DNA from: Actinomycetota bacterium | GTDB taxonomy: Bacteria; Actinomycetota; Actinomycetes; Nanopelagicales; Nanopelagicaceae | Direction: 5' to 3' | DNA length: 55,044 nt | Assembly: GCA_947372165.1 (NCBI GenBank) | Contig: CANBSP010000009.1 | Span: 1-55,044, forward strand | Shown: piece by piece, positions 16,953 through 25,107 of the stretch | Layout: the number at the start of each line of letters is the position of its first letter | How positions within the stretch are numbered: the first letter of the stretch is position 1 | Position numbers and translations under genes: made by a program | The notes under the pieces: generated by a model | Databases searched by the model: none | The model's input: the letters and a program-made list of their open reading frames with translations, nothing else | Told to the model about the DNA's origin: nothing

Positions 16953-18259
16953 GCGCGGCCTTCATCACTGGTCAGTGCATCGACCAAGTCATCGGCAAGG
17001 ATTCGTCCGATTGGCCGACCCTTCTCATCCACGACAACGATCGAGGAACCGCGGTTGTTGGAGAACTCTTCAATAACCTCATCGAGTGGCGTATCAATAT
17101 GTACTGCAGTTGGGAAGGGTGCTGAGATCAACGATTCGATCAGTGCACTCGATTTGGCTGCGACTAATTCGATCGTTTGAATATGGTCGACCAATCGCCC
17201 CTTTGAATCAACGACTAAGACACCATCGACGACATCGCGCTCTTTATGCTCAATCAGTAATTTAATAGCGGTCTCAACGGTATCTGACTGCTTAATAACA
17301 AGCATATGTGTCGTCATCATTCCGCCGGCTAGTTTCTCGTCGAATGAGATCAGCTCGCGCAGCGCCTTTGCGGTGGATTTATCCATCATCGCCAGAATTG
17401 CATCGCGGTGCTCGATCTCAAGATCACGCATAACTTCTGCTGACTCATCCGGTTCCATAAGAGCGAGGAGTTCGGCGGCACGCTCGGCTGGTAGGCCTCG
17501 AAGCAGACCTTGAAGATCTTCTTCTTCCATCTCTTCGAGCGCATCTGCTGCAAGATTAGGATCTAAGAGATCAACAAAGGCACCTTGTTCACGGCCAGCA
17601 AGATCTTCGAGTAGATCGGCGAGATCGGCTGGTCGCAATTGCGAAAGCTTTGAACGGTGACCAGCAGTGCGAACGACGCCAGTTCCACTTGTCAGCGAGG
17701 CGATAGTTGCCCAGTCAACAACGTGATCAGGGGTTGGGACGCGGCTTAAAGATCCAGGAAAGAGTCTTCGAATAAATGATCGGAAAGAGATATCTACTCC
17801 TACGAGTCGTACTTCTTTATCGAGTGTTGCCAAATAGAGGTCTGATGATCGAACTACACGAAGGCCATCGACGTCGACAATCTGATGATCTAAGACATCT
17901 GCATCAAGTAATGACTCACCATCACGACGTTGGAAATCTTCGAGGTTAATCTTGAGTGAGGAGATTCGGATCTCATCATGAGTGAGAACTGAGATCTTCG
18001 CGCCGTTGATGTAGGACTTGCGTTGACCAACTTTTACGATCAAACCAGATACTGGTGGATAGGTCGCATCATCATTGCGGACGACGATATCGACGAGGCG
18101 TCCGATCTCGCGACCATCTTCATCTCGAACTGGTCGACCAATGAGGCCAGATACCGAAACCAATGACTCTCGAATAGATTTCTTGGTGAGCGCATTATCT
18201 GAGCGACCCACAATCTTCTTCGCCACAGTATTAATGGTGCTAGCTGGTGGCGTTTTCAT
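16949..18259 (-). CDS. soluble MgtE N-terminal/CBS-pair protein with PRC-barrel-like N domain
   Basis: 436 aa, no membrane helix. Residues about 30-100 look like a PRC barrel (SGLIGRPVRDEDGREIGRLV) and a second similar segment follows. About 200-300 match the MgtE N-terminal superhelix (LRPADLADLLEDLAGREQ, LPAERAAELLALMEPDESAEVM), and the last 130 are two CBS repeats (GGMMTTHMLVIKQSDTVETA onward). In MgtE these domains sense intracellular Mg2+ and gate the channel. Here the channel domain is absent and the next gene is an Nramp-type transporter, so a trans-acting Mg sensor is likely. The start is fixed by a -10 box six bases upstream. Confidence 0.9.
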   Translation of the reverse strand: MKTPPASTINTVAKKIVGRSDNALTKKSIRESLVSVSGLIGRPVRDEDGREIGRLVDIVVRNDDATYPPVSGLIVKVGQRKSYINGAKISVLTHDEIRISSLKINLEDFQRRDGESLLDADVLDHQIVDVDGLRVVRSSDLYLATLDKEVRLVGVDISFRSFIRRLFPGSLSRVPTPDHVVDWATIASLTSGTGVVRTAGHRSKLSQLRPADLADLLEDLAGREQGAFVDLLDPNLAADALEEMEEEDLQGLLRGLPAERAAELLALMEPDESAEVMRDLEIEHRDAILAMMDKSTAKALRELISFDEKLAGGMMTTHMLVIKQSDTVETAIKLLIEHKERDVVDGVLVVDSKGRLVDHIQTIELVAAKSSALIESLISAPFPTAVHIDTPLDEVIEEFSNNRGSSIVVVDEKGRPIGRILADDLVDALTSDEGRA

Positions 18260-18271
18260 GCCCCAATCTTA
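18260..18271 (-). promoter_or_regulatory. leaderless -10 box of the MgtE_N/CBS gene
   Basis: TAAGAT (18266-18271), six bases, then ATG at 18259. The box overlaps the stop codon of mrp. Confidence 0.6.
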
Positions 18272-19396
18272 CGTGTGCAGGGTGAGTGGCACTCCCACTA
18301 ATGAGCGAGGACGCTGCATTAACTTTGCCAAGAGTTCATCTATCGCACGGCTTGCGGGGGCATCTGGCTTCGCCAAGGTGATCGGCTCACCGTTATCCCC
18401 GCCCTCTCGCAGGGCGCCATCAAATGGAATCTGGGCTAAGAGCGAGATCTCTCCGCCCACAAGTGTGGAGAGGCGGGCTGCAGTCTCTTGGCCACCGCCT
18501 GACCCGAAGATCGAAATCGACTCACCGCATGTTGGGCAGGCGATGTCACTCATATTTTCAACGACGCCGAGGATATGTTGCTTCAACTGATGTGCGATGC
18601 GACCGGCACGCTCGGCAACTTCGGCCGCTGCAACTTGTGGTGTTGTCACAACAAGAATCTCTGAAGCCGGAAGTAATTGGCCAAGTGAAATTGCGATATC
18701 GCCAGTGCCTGGCGGAAGATCTAAGAGCAAGAGATCGAGATCGCCCCAGTGGGCATCGCTTAATAACTGTTCGAGAACTCGGTGCAAGAGTGGGCCGCGA
18801 TAGGCAATTGGATCAGAGCGTTCTGGCTTAAACATCTCCATCGAGACAATCTTCACGCCATAATTTTCAACCGGGATAAAGAATTGATCGATCGCCGTTG
18901 GCCGCTGACCAAGAACTCCCAGCAATCGTGGAATGGAGTGGCCGTAGACATCGGCATCGAGAATTCCGACTTTGTATCCCTTGCGAGCTGCAGCTACAGC
19001 AAGATTTGCCGTGACCGAAGATTTTCCGACACCACCTTTTCCAGATGCGATGCCGATTACACGAGTCAGTGATGCTGGATCGGCGAATTGAATCGCCTTA
19101 TCTCGCCCACCACGCATTAACTTCTTGACGTTGTTGCGCTGCTCTTCATTCATTGCGCCAAATTCAAGATTTACTTCAGTAATGCCATCGACTGTAAGAA
19201 CTGCGGCGCGAATATCGCGATCCAGTCGATCACGCATTGGGCAGCCAGAGATCGTGAGAAGAATATGGACGGATGCGCGCGAGCCATCGACCTGAACAGA
19301 TTCGACCATTCCAAGTTCGGTGATCGAGCGATGGAGTTCGGGATCCGAGACCTTACTTAAAGCCTCGGTGATCTTCTCAATGATCTGCTGGCTCAT
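18269..19396 (-). CDS. Mrp/ApbC-family Fe-S cluster carrier ATPase
   Basis: 375 aa. The N-terminal 85 residues form a MIP18 (DUF59) domain (VSDPELHRSITELGMVESV); then comes the P-loop ATPase with deviant Walker A IASGKGGVGKSSVTANLA and LLLDLPPGTGDIAI. The CxxC pair CPTCG near residue 290 would bridge a 4Fe-4S cluster in the dimer. It delivers Fe-S clusters to apo-proteins in the cytoplasm. Start ATG 19396 overlaps the tatB stop by four bases. htrA, tatB, mrp is a common actinobacterial order. Confidence 0.92.
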   Translation of the reverse strand: MSQQIIEKITEALSKVSDPELHRSITELGMVESVQVDGSRASVHILLTISGCPMRDRLDRDIRAAVLTVDGITEVNLEFGAMNEEQRNNVKKLMRGGRDKAIQFADPASLTRVIGIASGKGGVGKSSVTANLAVAAARKGYKVGILDADVYGHSIPRLLGVLGQRPTAIDQFFIPVENYGVKIVSMEMFKPERSDPIAYRGPLLHRVLEQLLSDAHWGDLDLLLLDLPPGTGDIAISLGQLLPASEILVVTTPQVAAAEVAERAGRIAHQLKQHILGVVENMSDIACPTCGESISIFGSGGGQETAARLSTLVGGEISLLAQIPFDGALREGGDNGEPITLAKPDAPASRAIDELLAKLMQRPRSLVGVPLTLHT

Positions 19397-19704
19397 AGTA
19401 AATCCGGATCAATCTTCGCGCTCTGTGTGATTTCACGGATCTCATTGAGCGGAACAGTGCCTTCGACCGCCTCATTCAAAGTCTTCATGACAAACTTCTT
19501 TGGATTGAGATCGCTCACGTTGAGATCCTCAAAGCCTGGTCCCAGGTTTTCGCGTAGTTCGTGCGTCGCTTGCGAGGTGAGCTCTTTAAACCGTCGCACC
19601 AACTTGGCAGCATCGGCGGCAACTGTAGGGAGGCGCTCAGGACCCACCAATACGATCCCGAGAACCGCAAGAAGGAGCCACTCCCCTGCGCCGATATTGA
19701 ACAT
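19393..19704 (-). CDS. tatB: Sec-independent translocase protein TatB
   Basis: 103 aa. One N-terminal membrane helix (EWLLLAVLGIVLVGPERLP, with the conserved Glu near residue 8 and the GPERLP hinge), then a long amphipathic helix and a polar tail. With TatA and TatC it moves folded Tat substrates across the membrane. Those partners are not in this window. The FNIGAGE start and GPERLP favour TatB over TatA. It is preceded by a leaderless -10 box despite lying only 23 bases downstream of htrA's stop on the other side of the operon flow, so it has its own promoter. Confidence 0.9.
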   Translation of the reverse strand: MFNIGAGEWLLLAVLGIVLVGPERLPTVAADAAKLVRRFKELTSQATHELRENLGPGFEDLNVSDLNPKKFVMKTLNEAVEGTVPLNEIREITQSAKIDPDLL

Positions 19705-19716
19705 AGGCAGAGCCTA
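19705..19716 (-). promoter_or_regulatory. leaderless -10 box of tatB
   Basis: TAGGCT (19711-19716), six bases, then ATG at 19704, in the 23-base gap after the htrA stop. Confidence 0.6.
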
Positions 19717-19727
19717 CTCGTTCAGAT

Positions 19728-20912
19728 CTACTTACCGGCAATCAAGGTTAATGAGCTGGTGAGAGTGGATGACCCTCTCATGAACTTCACCGTGACTCGG
19801 TCACCAACATTGTGTGAACGGATTGCGACGACGAGTTCATCTGATGTCGTGATCGCCTTTCCATCAAACTCAATGATGATATCCCCGGCACGTAGACCAG
19901 CCTTCGCCGCAGGACCACCGGCAAGAATGCCAGTTCCGCGCGAGGTGATTCGAGCACCTGTTCCGGTGAATGCCAAGTCAACAGATACACCCATGATTGG
20001 GTAGGTCGCCTTACCTGTCTTGATGATTTGTTCGGCTGTCTTCTTCGCTTGATTGATCGGGATTGCGAAGCCAAGGCCAATCGAACCAGTCTGGCTTGCA
20101 TAATTTGAGCCAAGAGAGGCGATCGCCGAGTTCACACCGATCACTGCACCATTAACATCGACAAGTGGTCCACCAGAATTACCTGGATTGATTGCTGCAT
20201 CTGTTTGTAACGCATTAATGAATGAGTTCTCGCCGGTACCGCCGCCAGAAGTTACTGGTCGATCTTTGGCAGAGATAATTCCTGATGTCACTGTGCCAGC
20301 AAGACCGAGTGGCGAGCCAATCGCAATGACCGTATCGCCCACTTGAATTGAATCAGAGTTTCCGATTTGAAGTGCCGGTGCATCCGTGACATCGATCTTT
20401 AAGACCGCAAGATCGTAAGAGGCGTCACGGCCAACTAATTTCGCCGGATAGCTCTTGCCGTTCTGAAGATTGACGGTGATCTCACCATTACTTGTAACTG
20501 CACCTTCGATCACGTGGTTATTAGTCAAAATGGTGCCATCGCTTTGAATGAAGAAACCAGATCCGGTATCTCCACCCGATGAGGTCTGAGCATCGATCGA
20601 GACGACAGATGGCAAGACTCGGGCTGCAATGCCGGCGATTGAATCGGGTGCGCGTTGAATAGATGAGTGAGTCGATACCAAGTTGCTGTTATGCATAGAG
20701 AAGAGGCGATCTACGACTGCACCAGCACCGCCTGCAACGAGAGCCATAACGAGTGCCAAGCGAATTCCGATGGCTCCGCTGCCCGAGAAGCGTGATTTAG
20801 GTGCAGGGGCTGGGGTTTCGGTTGCTGATAACCACCAAGGCTGGTTCGCGGCCGGGACTACAGGTGCAGCTGGTTCGGTTGATGCGGCGGGGGTGATCTC
20901 TTCTTCGCTCAT
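19728..20912 (-). CDS. HtrA/DegP-like trypsin-type serine protease with PDZ domain
   Basis: 394 aa. A polar N-terminal region (about 40 residues) precedes one membrane helix (RLALVMALVAGGAGAVVDRLF), so the protease faces outward. The triad is complete: His in LTNNHVIEGA, Asp in ASYDLAVLKI, Ser in INPGNSGGPLVD. One PDZ domain follows (GTGILAGGPAAKAGLRAGDIIIEFDG). It degrades or refolds damaged exported proteins. Start ATG 20912, with TAAGAT seven bases upstream. In mycobacteria the equivalent gene follows sigE and rseA; neither is present here. Confidence 0.93.
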   Translation of the reverse strand: MSEEEITPAASTEPAAPVVPAANQPWWLSATETPAPAPKSRFSGSGAIGIRLALVMALVAGGAGAVVDRLFSMHNSNLVSTHSSIQRAPDSIAGIAARVLPSVVSIDAQTSSGGDTGSGFFIQSDGTILTNNHVIEGAVTSNGEITVNLQNGKSYPAKLVGRDASYDLAVLKIDVTDAPALQIGNSDSIQVGDTVIAIGSPLGLAGTVTSGIISAKDRPVTSGGGTGENSFINALQTDAAINPGNSGGPLVDVNGAVIGVNSAIASLGSNYASQTGSIGLGFAIPINQAKKTAEQIIKTGKATYPIMGVSVDLAFTGTGARITSRGTGILAGGPAAKAGLRAGDIIIEFDGKAITTSDELVVAIRSHNVGDRVTVKFMRGSSTLTSSLTLIAGK

Positions 20913-20925
20913 GATGGCGATCTTA
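20913..20925 (-). promoter_or_regulatory. near-leaderless -10 box of the htrA-like gene
   Basis: TAAGAT (20920-20925), seven bases, then ATG at 20912. One base longer than the usual spacing here. Confidence 0.5.
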
Positions 20926-20952
20926 TAAGGCGAACCTTAAAAGAGCCTTAAA

Positions 20953-21588
20953 TCAAGATTTGGTTGCGAGCAGAACTCCGGCGCCCAGTGGTAAGAGGGT
21001 TGAACGCCAACGAGAATCTTCCTTGATCGCCCGAATGCCATCGCGCCGAGAGATGCTCTCGAAGTCGCGTTGGGTAGGGTCAGCGACCTTGCCGCCGCTG
21101 AGGGCGTGGTCGATCACGAGTGTTCCGCCGCTGCGCAGCAGTCGGTGGGCTTGATGAATGAGATCCATGAGATCGGCGGATACGCGAATAACAACTAAGT
21201 CATAATTCCCATCAGCTAATTTTCCAACTACATCGTTGATGGTTCCAGTAATAAGGCGGAAGCGCTGGGCTGGGATTCCAGCATCTTCAAAGATTTCACG
21301 TGCCGCACTTGAGAGCTCGCGTTCGGTATCGATCGATGTGAGTACGCCATCGCGAGGCATTCCTTGGAAGAGCCAGAGTCCGCTTACGCCAGATCCGGTT
21401 CCGATCTCAACAACCGATTTCGCTTCTGCTTGGCTCGCTGCAAATTGAAGTAGGCCGCCGACAGCAGGCGATGGATCGCTCGCTCCGCACTCGACACCAT
21501 ATGCACGAGCTTGCTGCATAAAGATATCTTCACGGACATAACTTTCAGAGTATGCCGTCATATCTCCGCGGTTGCCGATTGTTGTCAC
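20953..21588 (-). CDS. O-methyltransferase family protein
   Basis: 211 aa, class I SAM-dependent methyltransferase of the catechol/caffeoyl-CoA type. The SAM loop is VVEIGTGSGVSGLWL; a further acidic motif is in LTSIDTERE, and DLVVIRVSADLMDLI occupies the usual catalytic Asp region (normally 'DxxFID', here less canonical). The acceptor is unknown. Start GTG 21588 overlaps the pepA stop by four bases (GTGA), so it is translationally coupled to pepA. A homologue lies beside sigE-htrA in mycobacteria as I recall, and the same neighbourhood is kept here. Confidence 0.85.
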   Translation of the reverse strand: MTTIGNRGDMTAYSESYVREDIFMQQARAYGVECGASDPSPAVGGLLQFAASQAEAKSVVEIGTGSGVSGLWLFQGMPRDGVLTSIDTERELSSAAREIFEDAGIPAQRFRLITGTINDVVGKLADGNYDLVVIRVSADLMDLIHQAHRLLRSGGTLVIDHALSGGKVADPTQRDFESISRRDGIRAIKEDSRWRSTLLPLGAGVLLATKS

Positions 21589-23072
21589 AGGCTCTTAATC
21601 CAATCAATAAGTACACGGACACCGGATGCTGTGCCACCTTTTGGATTTTCACCCGAATCAGAATCAGATCGGCCAGTACCAGCAATATCTAAATGAACCC
21701 AACGACGCTTTCCAACAAACTTTTCTAGGAAGAGCGCAGCAGTAATTGAACCGGCACCAAATTTCTGTCGATCGATATGTGCGTAATCTGCGATATCGCT
21801 ATGCAGAGCCCCGGCGTAATCATCAACGAGTGGCATCTGCCAGACATTATCGCCAATTCGTTTTCCAGCTTCATGAAGGTCAGAAGCAAGTTTTGAATCG
21901 CGGGAATACATGGCCGCATATTGACGGCCAAGACCTACACGCGCAGCACCTGTCAACGTCGCAACATCGACGAGGTAATCAGGCTTGAGTTCAAGATCTG
22001 CGTAGGCCAAGCCATCAGCAAGGACGAGTCGACCTTCGGCATCTGTGTCGAGTACCTCAACAGTTGTTCCGCCATATTGAGTAATCACATCTGATGGTCG
22101 CTGGGCAGTACCCGAAATAAAGTTTGCTGCACACATCATGAGAGCGGTTACTCGAACCTTTGGTGCTATCTCTGCCATCGCTAACGTAGTCGCCATCACA
22201 ATTGCTGCACCCGACATATCTGTCTTCATGGGTGCCATATCTTCCCAACCACGCTTGAGTGAATATCCACCAGTATCAAAGGTGATGCCCTTGCCAACCA
22301 AGACAACATGTGGCCACTTTGCAGATCCTCGTGGTGCATAACTCACTTCGATCATGCGAGGCCCAGGGTTTGGTTGTGATCCACCAACGGCTTGCAAGCC
22401 ACCGAATTTATTGAGCGCTGCACCAGAGAGAACATTTACGGATAAGGCCGACGAATTGATCTTCTTTACCGCTAGCTTTGTCTGCGATGCCATCCATGCA
22501 GGATTCTTCTCAGCAGATGTCTCGTGAATGAGATCGCGAGCTAGCCAGACTGCATCAACTAGGGCAGATGAATATGCAATCTCATCAGCGAAATTGCCGT
22601 AATGAATAAAGGTGCAACTCTTTGGCTTCGCCTCGCTCTTGTAGTTCCAGATATATTGCGAGAGAGCGAGCGCATTGAGATGAACCACTGCGTGCTCAGC
22701 TGTTGAAAGAATTCCGTTCAGTACTTTGACTGACTTGCCTTTAACTTTGCGACCAAGCGTTACTCCGGCTTTACGATAATCCGCAGCAAGACCCGAACCG
22801 ACACCAATGATGTAGATACGCTTTACCGAACCGTTCGAGATGGGGAGTTCGATTAACTCGCCAGCTTTGGCAGTGAACTCTGGCCATTGGGTGAGTACGG
22901 CAGAAAAATCGAGTGCGAACTCTTTTACCGCGAGATCACTGATTGGGTTGGCGAGTAATCGGATCTGGCCATCAGCGGTCTCTGCTGCCAAGGCGACCGC
23001 ATCAAGACCAGCAAAGGTCAACGCGGTAGGGCTTGAGATCAGGGAGATGCTCGGTGGGGTTGCGGTCTTCAC
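21585..23072 (-). CDS. pepA: leucyl aminopeptidase (M17)
   Basis: 495 aa, cytoplasmic dizinc aminopeptidase that trims N-terminal residues from peptides. The C-terminal catalytic domain carries VGKGITFDTGGYSLK (metal Lys and Asp), MKTDMSGAA and the signature TDAEGRLVLADGLAYA, then VDVATLTGAA. The N-terminal macrodomain-like region is present, so length is normal. Start GTG 23072 is supported by TAAGGT six bases upstream. It is the first gene of the pepA-methyltransferase unit. Confidence 0.95.
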   Translation of the reverse strand: MKTATPPSISLISSPTALTFAGLDAVALAAETADGQIRLLANPISDLAVKEFALDFSAVLTQWPEFTAKAGELIELPISNGSVKRIYIIGVGSGLAADYRKAGVTLGRKVKGKSVKVLNGILSTAEHAVVHLNALALSQYIWNYKSEAKPKSCTFIHYGNFADEIAYSSALVDAVWLARDLIHETSAEKNPAWMASQTKLAVKKINSSALSVNVLSGAALNKFGGLQAVGGSQPNPGPRMIEVSYAPRGSAKWPHVVLVGKGITFDTGGYSLKRGWEDMAPMKTDMSGAAIVMATTLAMAEIAPKVRVTALMMCAANFISGTAQRPSDVITQYGGTTVEVLDTDAEGRLVLADGLAYADLELKPDYLVDVATLTGAARVGLGRQYAAMYSRDSKLASDLHEAGKRIGDNVWQMPLVDDYAGALHSDIADYAHIDRQKFGAGSITAALFLEKFVGKRRWVHLDIAGTGRSDSDSGENPKGGTASGVRVLIDWIKSL

Positions 23073-23084
23073 ACCCCGACCTTA
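23073..23084 (-). promoter_or_regulatory. leaderless -10 box of pepA
   Basis: TAAGGT (23079-23084), six bases, then GTG at 23072. Confidence 0.6.
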
Positions 23085-23091
23085 TAGAAAA

Positions 23092-23271
23092 TTACTTCTT
23101 TACGAGGGCTACTGCGGCCTGAAGGACATTACCGAGGTTTGTAGCTTCCTCAATATTGAGTTCGACGACGAGACGTCCGCCGCCTTCGAGAGGGATCCGC
23201 ATAACCATGCTGCGAGCTTCCTTTGTGACTTCCATAGGACCATCACCAGTACGGGGTTTCATCGCTGCCAT
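23092..23271 (-). CDS. DUF3117 family small protein
   Basis: 59 aa, conserved across Actinobacteria. The sequence begins MAAMKPRTGDGPMEVTKE and continues RSMVMRIPLEGGGRLVVEL and ATNLGNVLQAAV, the full DUF3117 pattern. The function is unknown. It is small, soluble and probably a compact beta-sheet followed by a helix. The gene lies 19 bases upstream of pepA on the same strand, and its stop is close to the pepA -10 box. Start ATG 23271 is fixed by the family N terminus; no clear leaderless -10 is seen, and AAGGGA lies 11 bases upstream. Confidence 0.9.
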   Translation of the reverse strand: MAAMKPRTGDGPMEVTKEARSMVMRIPLEGGGRLVVELNIEEATNLGNVLQAAVALVKK

Positions 23272-23361
23272 TGGAGAAGTATCCCTTACTTACGGGTAAG
23301 AGTGGAAATCGAGAAAAGTGCAAATCTCGCGTGATCACGCTTGCACGGCGGGGTCGAAAGA

Positions 23362-23571
23362 TTAATTTTTTGTAATAGCGGCAAGAATTCGTGCTCTGCC
23401 GTGGGCAATCACGGAATCAACCGCTCTCTGGGGAACAAGGAGCGCCCCGGCGATCTCGGCGCTCGTCCGTCCTTTCACGTAATGCAAGGTCAGAATGAAT
23501 CGCTCTTCCTCGGGTAACCCCTCGAGCAGCTCGGAGAGGGTCCCTTCTGGGTTCGCGGATGGTTCGGACAC
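23362..23571 (-). CDS. region-4-only sigma-factor-like HTH protein
   Basis: 69 aa. LPEEERFILTLHYVKGRTSAE followed by IAGALLVPQRAVDSVIAHGRARIL is a sigma-70 region 4 helix-turn-helix, but no region 2 (core and -10 binding) is present. It therefore cannot be a complete sigma factor and may be a promoter-binding accessory protein. Small proteins of this kind occur near DUF3117 in other actinobacteria as I recall. The start is GTG 23571, 12 bases after the LOG gene stop, so it probably shares that transcript. Confidence 0.75.
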   Translation of the reverse strand: MSEPSANPEGTLSELLEGLPEEERFILTLHYVKGRTSAEIAGALLVPQRAVDSVIAHGRARILAAITKN

Positions 23572-23583
23572 AGGGTCAGGTTA

Positions 23584-24117
23584 CTAGCGCGAGAGGGCGG
23601 TAAGGGCCTGCCCCACCTCGGTAGTCCAAGAGATGAGTTCGTTCTGACCACTCTTCATCAGATTGTGCGAAGCCAGATGATCGAGTGCGCTCTTAAGGGG
23701 CCCGTATGCCCCAATCGGATCGAGGATCGCGATCGGCTTATTGTGGAAGGCGAGATAACGACCAACCCAGATCTCAAAGAACTCTTCGAGCGTCCCAATT
23801 CCGCCAGGCAGAGCAATAAAGGCATCGGAGAGATCTTCGATCATGGCCTTGCGCTCGCGCATCGTGTCTACGAGATGGAGAACGCTCGCCTCTGGATCTT
23901 GGATCTCACGGTCAACCAGGTTGCGAGGAATCACGCCAATAGTCTGCGCGCCATTATCTCGAGCACCTCGTGCAACAGCTCCCATCATGGAAACCTTCGC
24001 GCCACCCCAGACAAGATCATGACCGGCAAGTGCAATTCCCTTGCCAAGTTCGTAGGCAAAATCAATCAGTGCGGGGTCGAGATCTGGGGCTGAGGAGCAA
24101 TACACAGAGATCTTCAT
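23584..24117 (-). CDS. LOG family protein (cytokinin riboside phosphate phosphoribohydrolase type)
   Basis: 177 aa. The Rossmann-fold signature is GGAKVSMMGAVARGA at about residues 38-52 and PGGIGTLEEFFEIW near 104. LOG enzymes release the base from nucleoside 5'-monophosphates (AMP and cytokinin nucleotides). In bacteria the natural substrate is often unclear. The frame stays open to 24363 inside dapD, but that extension runs over the divergent gene. ATG 24117 (MKISVYCSS) matches the family start and has TAGAGT seven bases upstream. Confidence 0.88.
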   Translation of the reverse strand: MKISVYCSSAPDLDPALIDFAYELGKGIALAGHDLVWGGAKVSMMGAVARGARDNGAQTIGVIPRNLVDREIQDPEASVLHLVDTMRERKAMIEDLSDAFIALPGGIGTLEEFFEIWVGRYLAFHNKPIAILDPIGAYGPLKSALDHLASHNLMKSGQNELISWTTEVGQALTALSR

Positions 24118-24130
24118 GCCTCGAACTCTA
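24118..24130 (-). promoter_or_regulatory. near-leaderless -10 box of the LOG gene
   Basis: TAGAGT (24125-24130), seven bases, then ATG at 24117. Confidence 0.5.
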
Positions 24131-24160
24131 GTCTCCCAAACGAGCGCTGCGTCAATTTGA

Positions 24161-24172
24161 TAGGTTTCGGAT
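24161..24172 (+). promoter_or_regulatory. leaderless -10 box of dapD
   Basis: TAGGTT (24161-24166), six bases, then ATG at 24173. It is divergent from the LOG promoter 30 bases away. Confidence 0.6.
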
Positions 24173-25099
24173 ATGAGTACAGGGGTTAGCGCTTTCGGAT
24201 ATGGCGTCGCGACGATCGCGGCAAATGGCGATCTACTTGATACCTGGTTTCTCGAAGTTGGATTAGGTTCGCTCTCTACTTCCACCGCACCTGATCGCAG
24301 CGCCTTTCTCGCTCCTGATGTCATTCGCAATGTCACGAAGAAGATTGTTGATCTTGAGATCACACTCTCTGATGCGCCGAAGAGTGCAGAAGATGCCTAT
24401 CTCAGACTTCACTTGCTCTCTCACCGGTTGGTAAAACCACATGGTCAGAATCTTGACGGCCTCTTTGGTCTGCTCACAAATGTCGCCTGGACATCTGCTG
24501 GCCCATGTTCACTCGTCGACTTCCCTGCTACCGCTGCGCGACTGCGCGCGACATATGGAAATCTGACGGTCTTTGGTGTCGACAAGTTCCCACGAATGGT
24601 CGATTACGTTATTCCAGAAGGTGTTCGTATCGCTGATGCTGATCGAGTTCGACTCGGTGCTTACCTCTCCTCTGGCACCACCGTGATGCACGAAGGTTTC
24701 GTGAATTTCAACGCCGGAACTCTTGGTAAATCAATGGTCGAAGGTCGAATCAGTGCCGGTGTCGTTGTCGGAGATGGCAGCGATATCGGTGGCGGAGCCT
24801 CCATCATGGGGACCCTCAGCGGTGGCGGAAAAGAAGTTATTTCCATTGGCGAACGCTCACTTCTCGGCGCAAATGCCGGAGTGGGAATATCACTCGGCAA
24901 CGATTGCATCGTTGAATCCGGTATCTACATCACTGCTGGTTCAAAGATTGCACTTCCTGATGGCTCGATCGTGAAAGCCCGTGATCTCTCTGGCGCAAAC
25001 AATCTCATTTTCAGACGTAACTCCCAGAGCGGCGCCCTTGAAGCACTTCCTAAGACTGGGCAATGGGATGGCCTGAACTCAATACTCCACGCTAATTAA
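24173..25099 (+). CDS. dapD: tetrahydrodipicolinate N-succinyltransferase
   Basis: 308 aa, actinobacterial-type DapD (about 310-320 aa). It transfers succinate to tetrahydrodipicolinate in lysine and meso-diaminopimelate synthesis, so it is essential for peptidoglycan. The N-terminal part starts SAFGYGVATIAANGDLLDTWF. The C-terminal left-handed beta-helix has hexapeptide repeats such as GISAGVVVGDGSDIGGGASI with EGFVNFNAGTLG before them. It is trimeric and cytoplasmic. Monocistronic, and its stop is eight bases from the stop of the SpoIID-like gene. Confidence 0.93.
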   Translation: MSTGVSAFGYGVATIAANGDLLDTWFLEVGLGSLSTSTAPDRSAFLAPDVIRNVTKKIVDLEITLSDAPKSAEDAYLRLHLLSHRLVKPHGQNLDGLFGLLTNVAWTSAGPCSLVDFPATAARLRATYGNLTVFGVDKFPRMVDYVIPEGVRIADADRVRLGAYLSSGTTVMHEGFVNFNAGTLGKSMVEGRISAGVVVGDGSDIGGGASIMGTLSGGGKEVISIGERSLLGANAGVGISLGNDCIVESGIYITAGSKIALPDGSIVKARDLSGANNLIFRRNSQSGALEALPKTGQWDGLNSILHAN

Positions 25100-25107
25100 T
25101 TTGCAAT

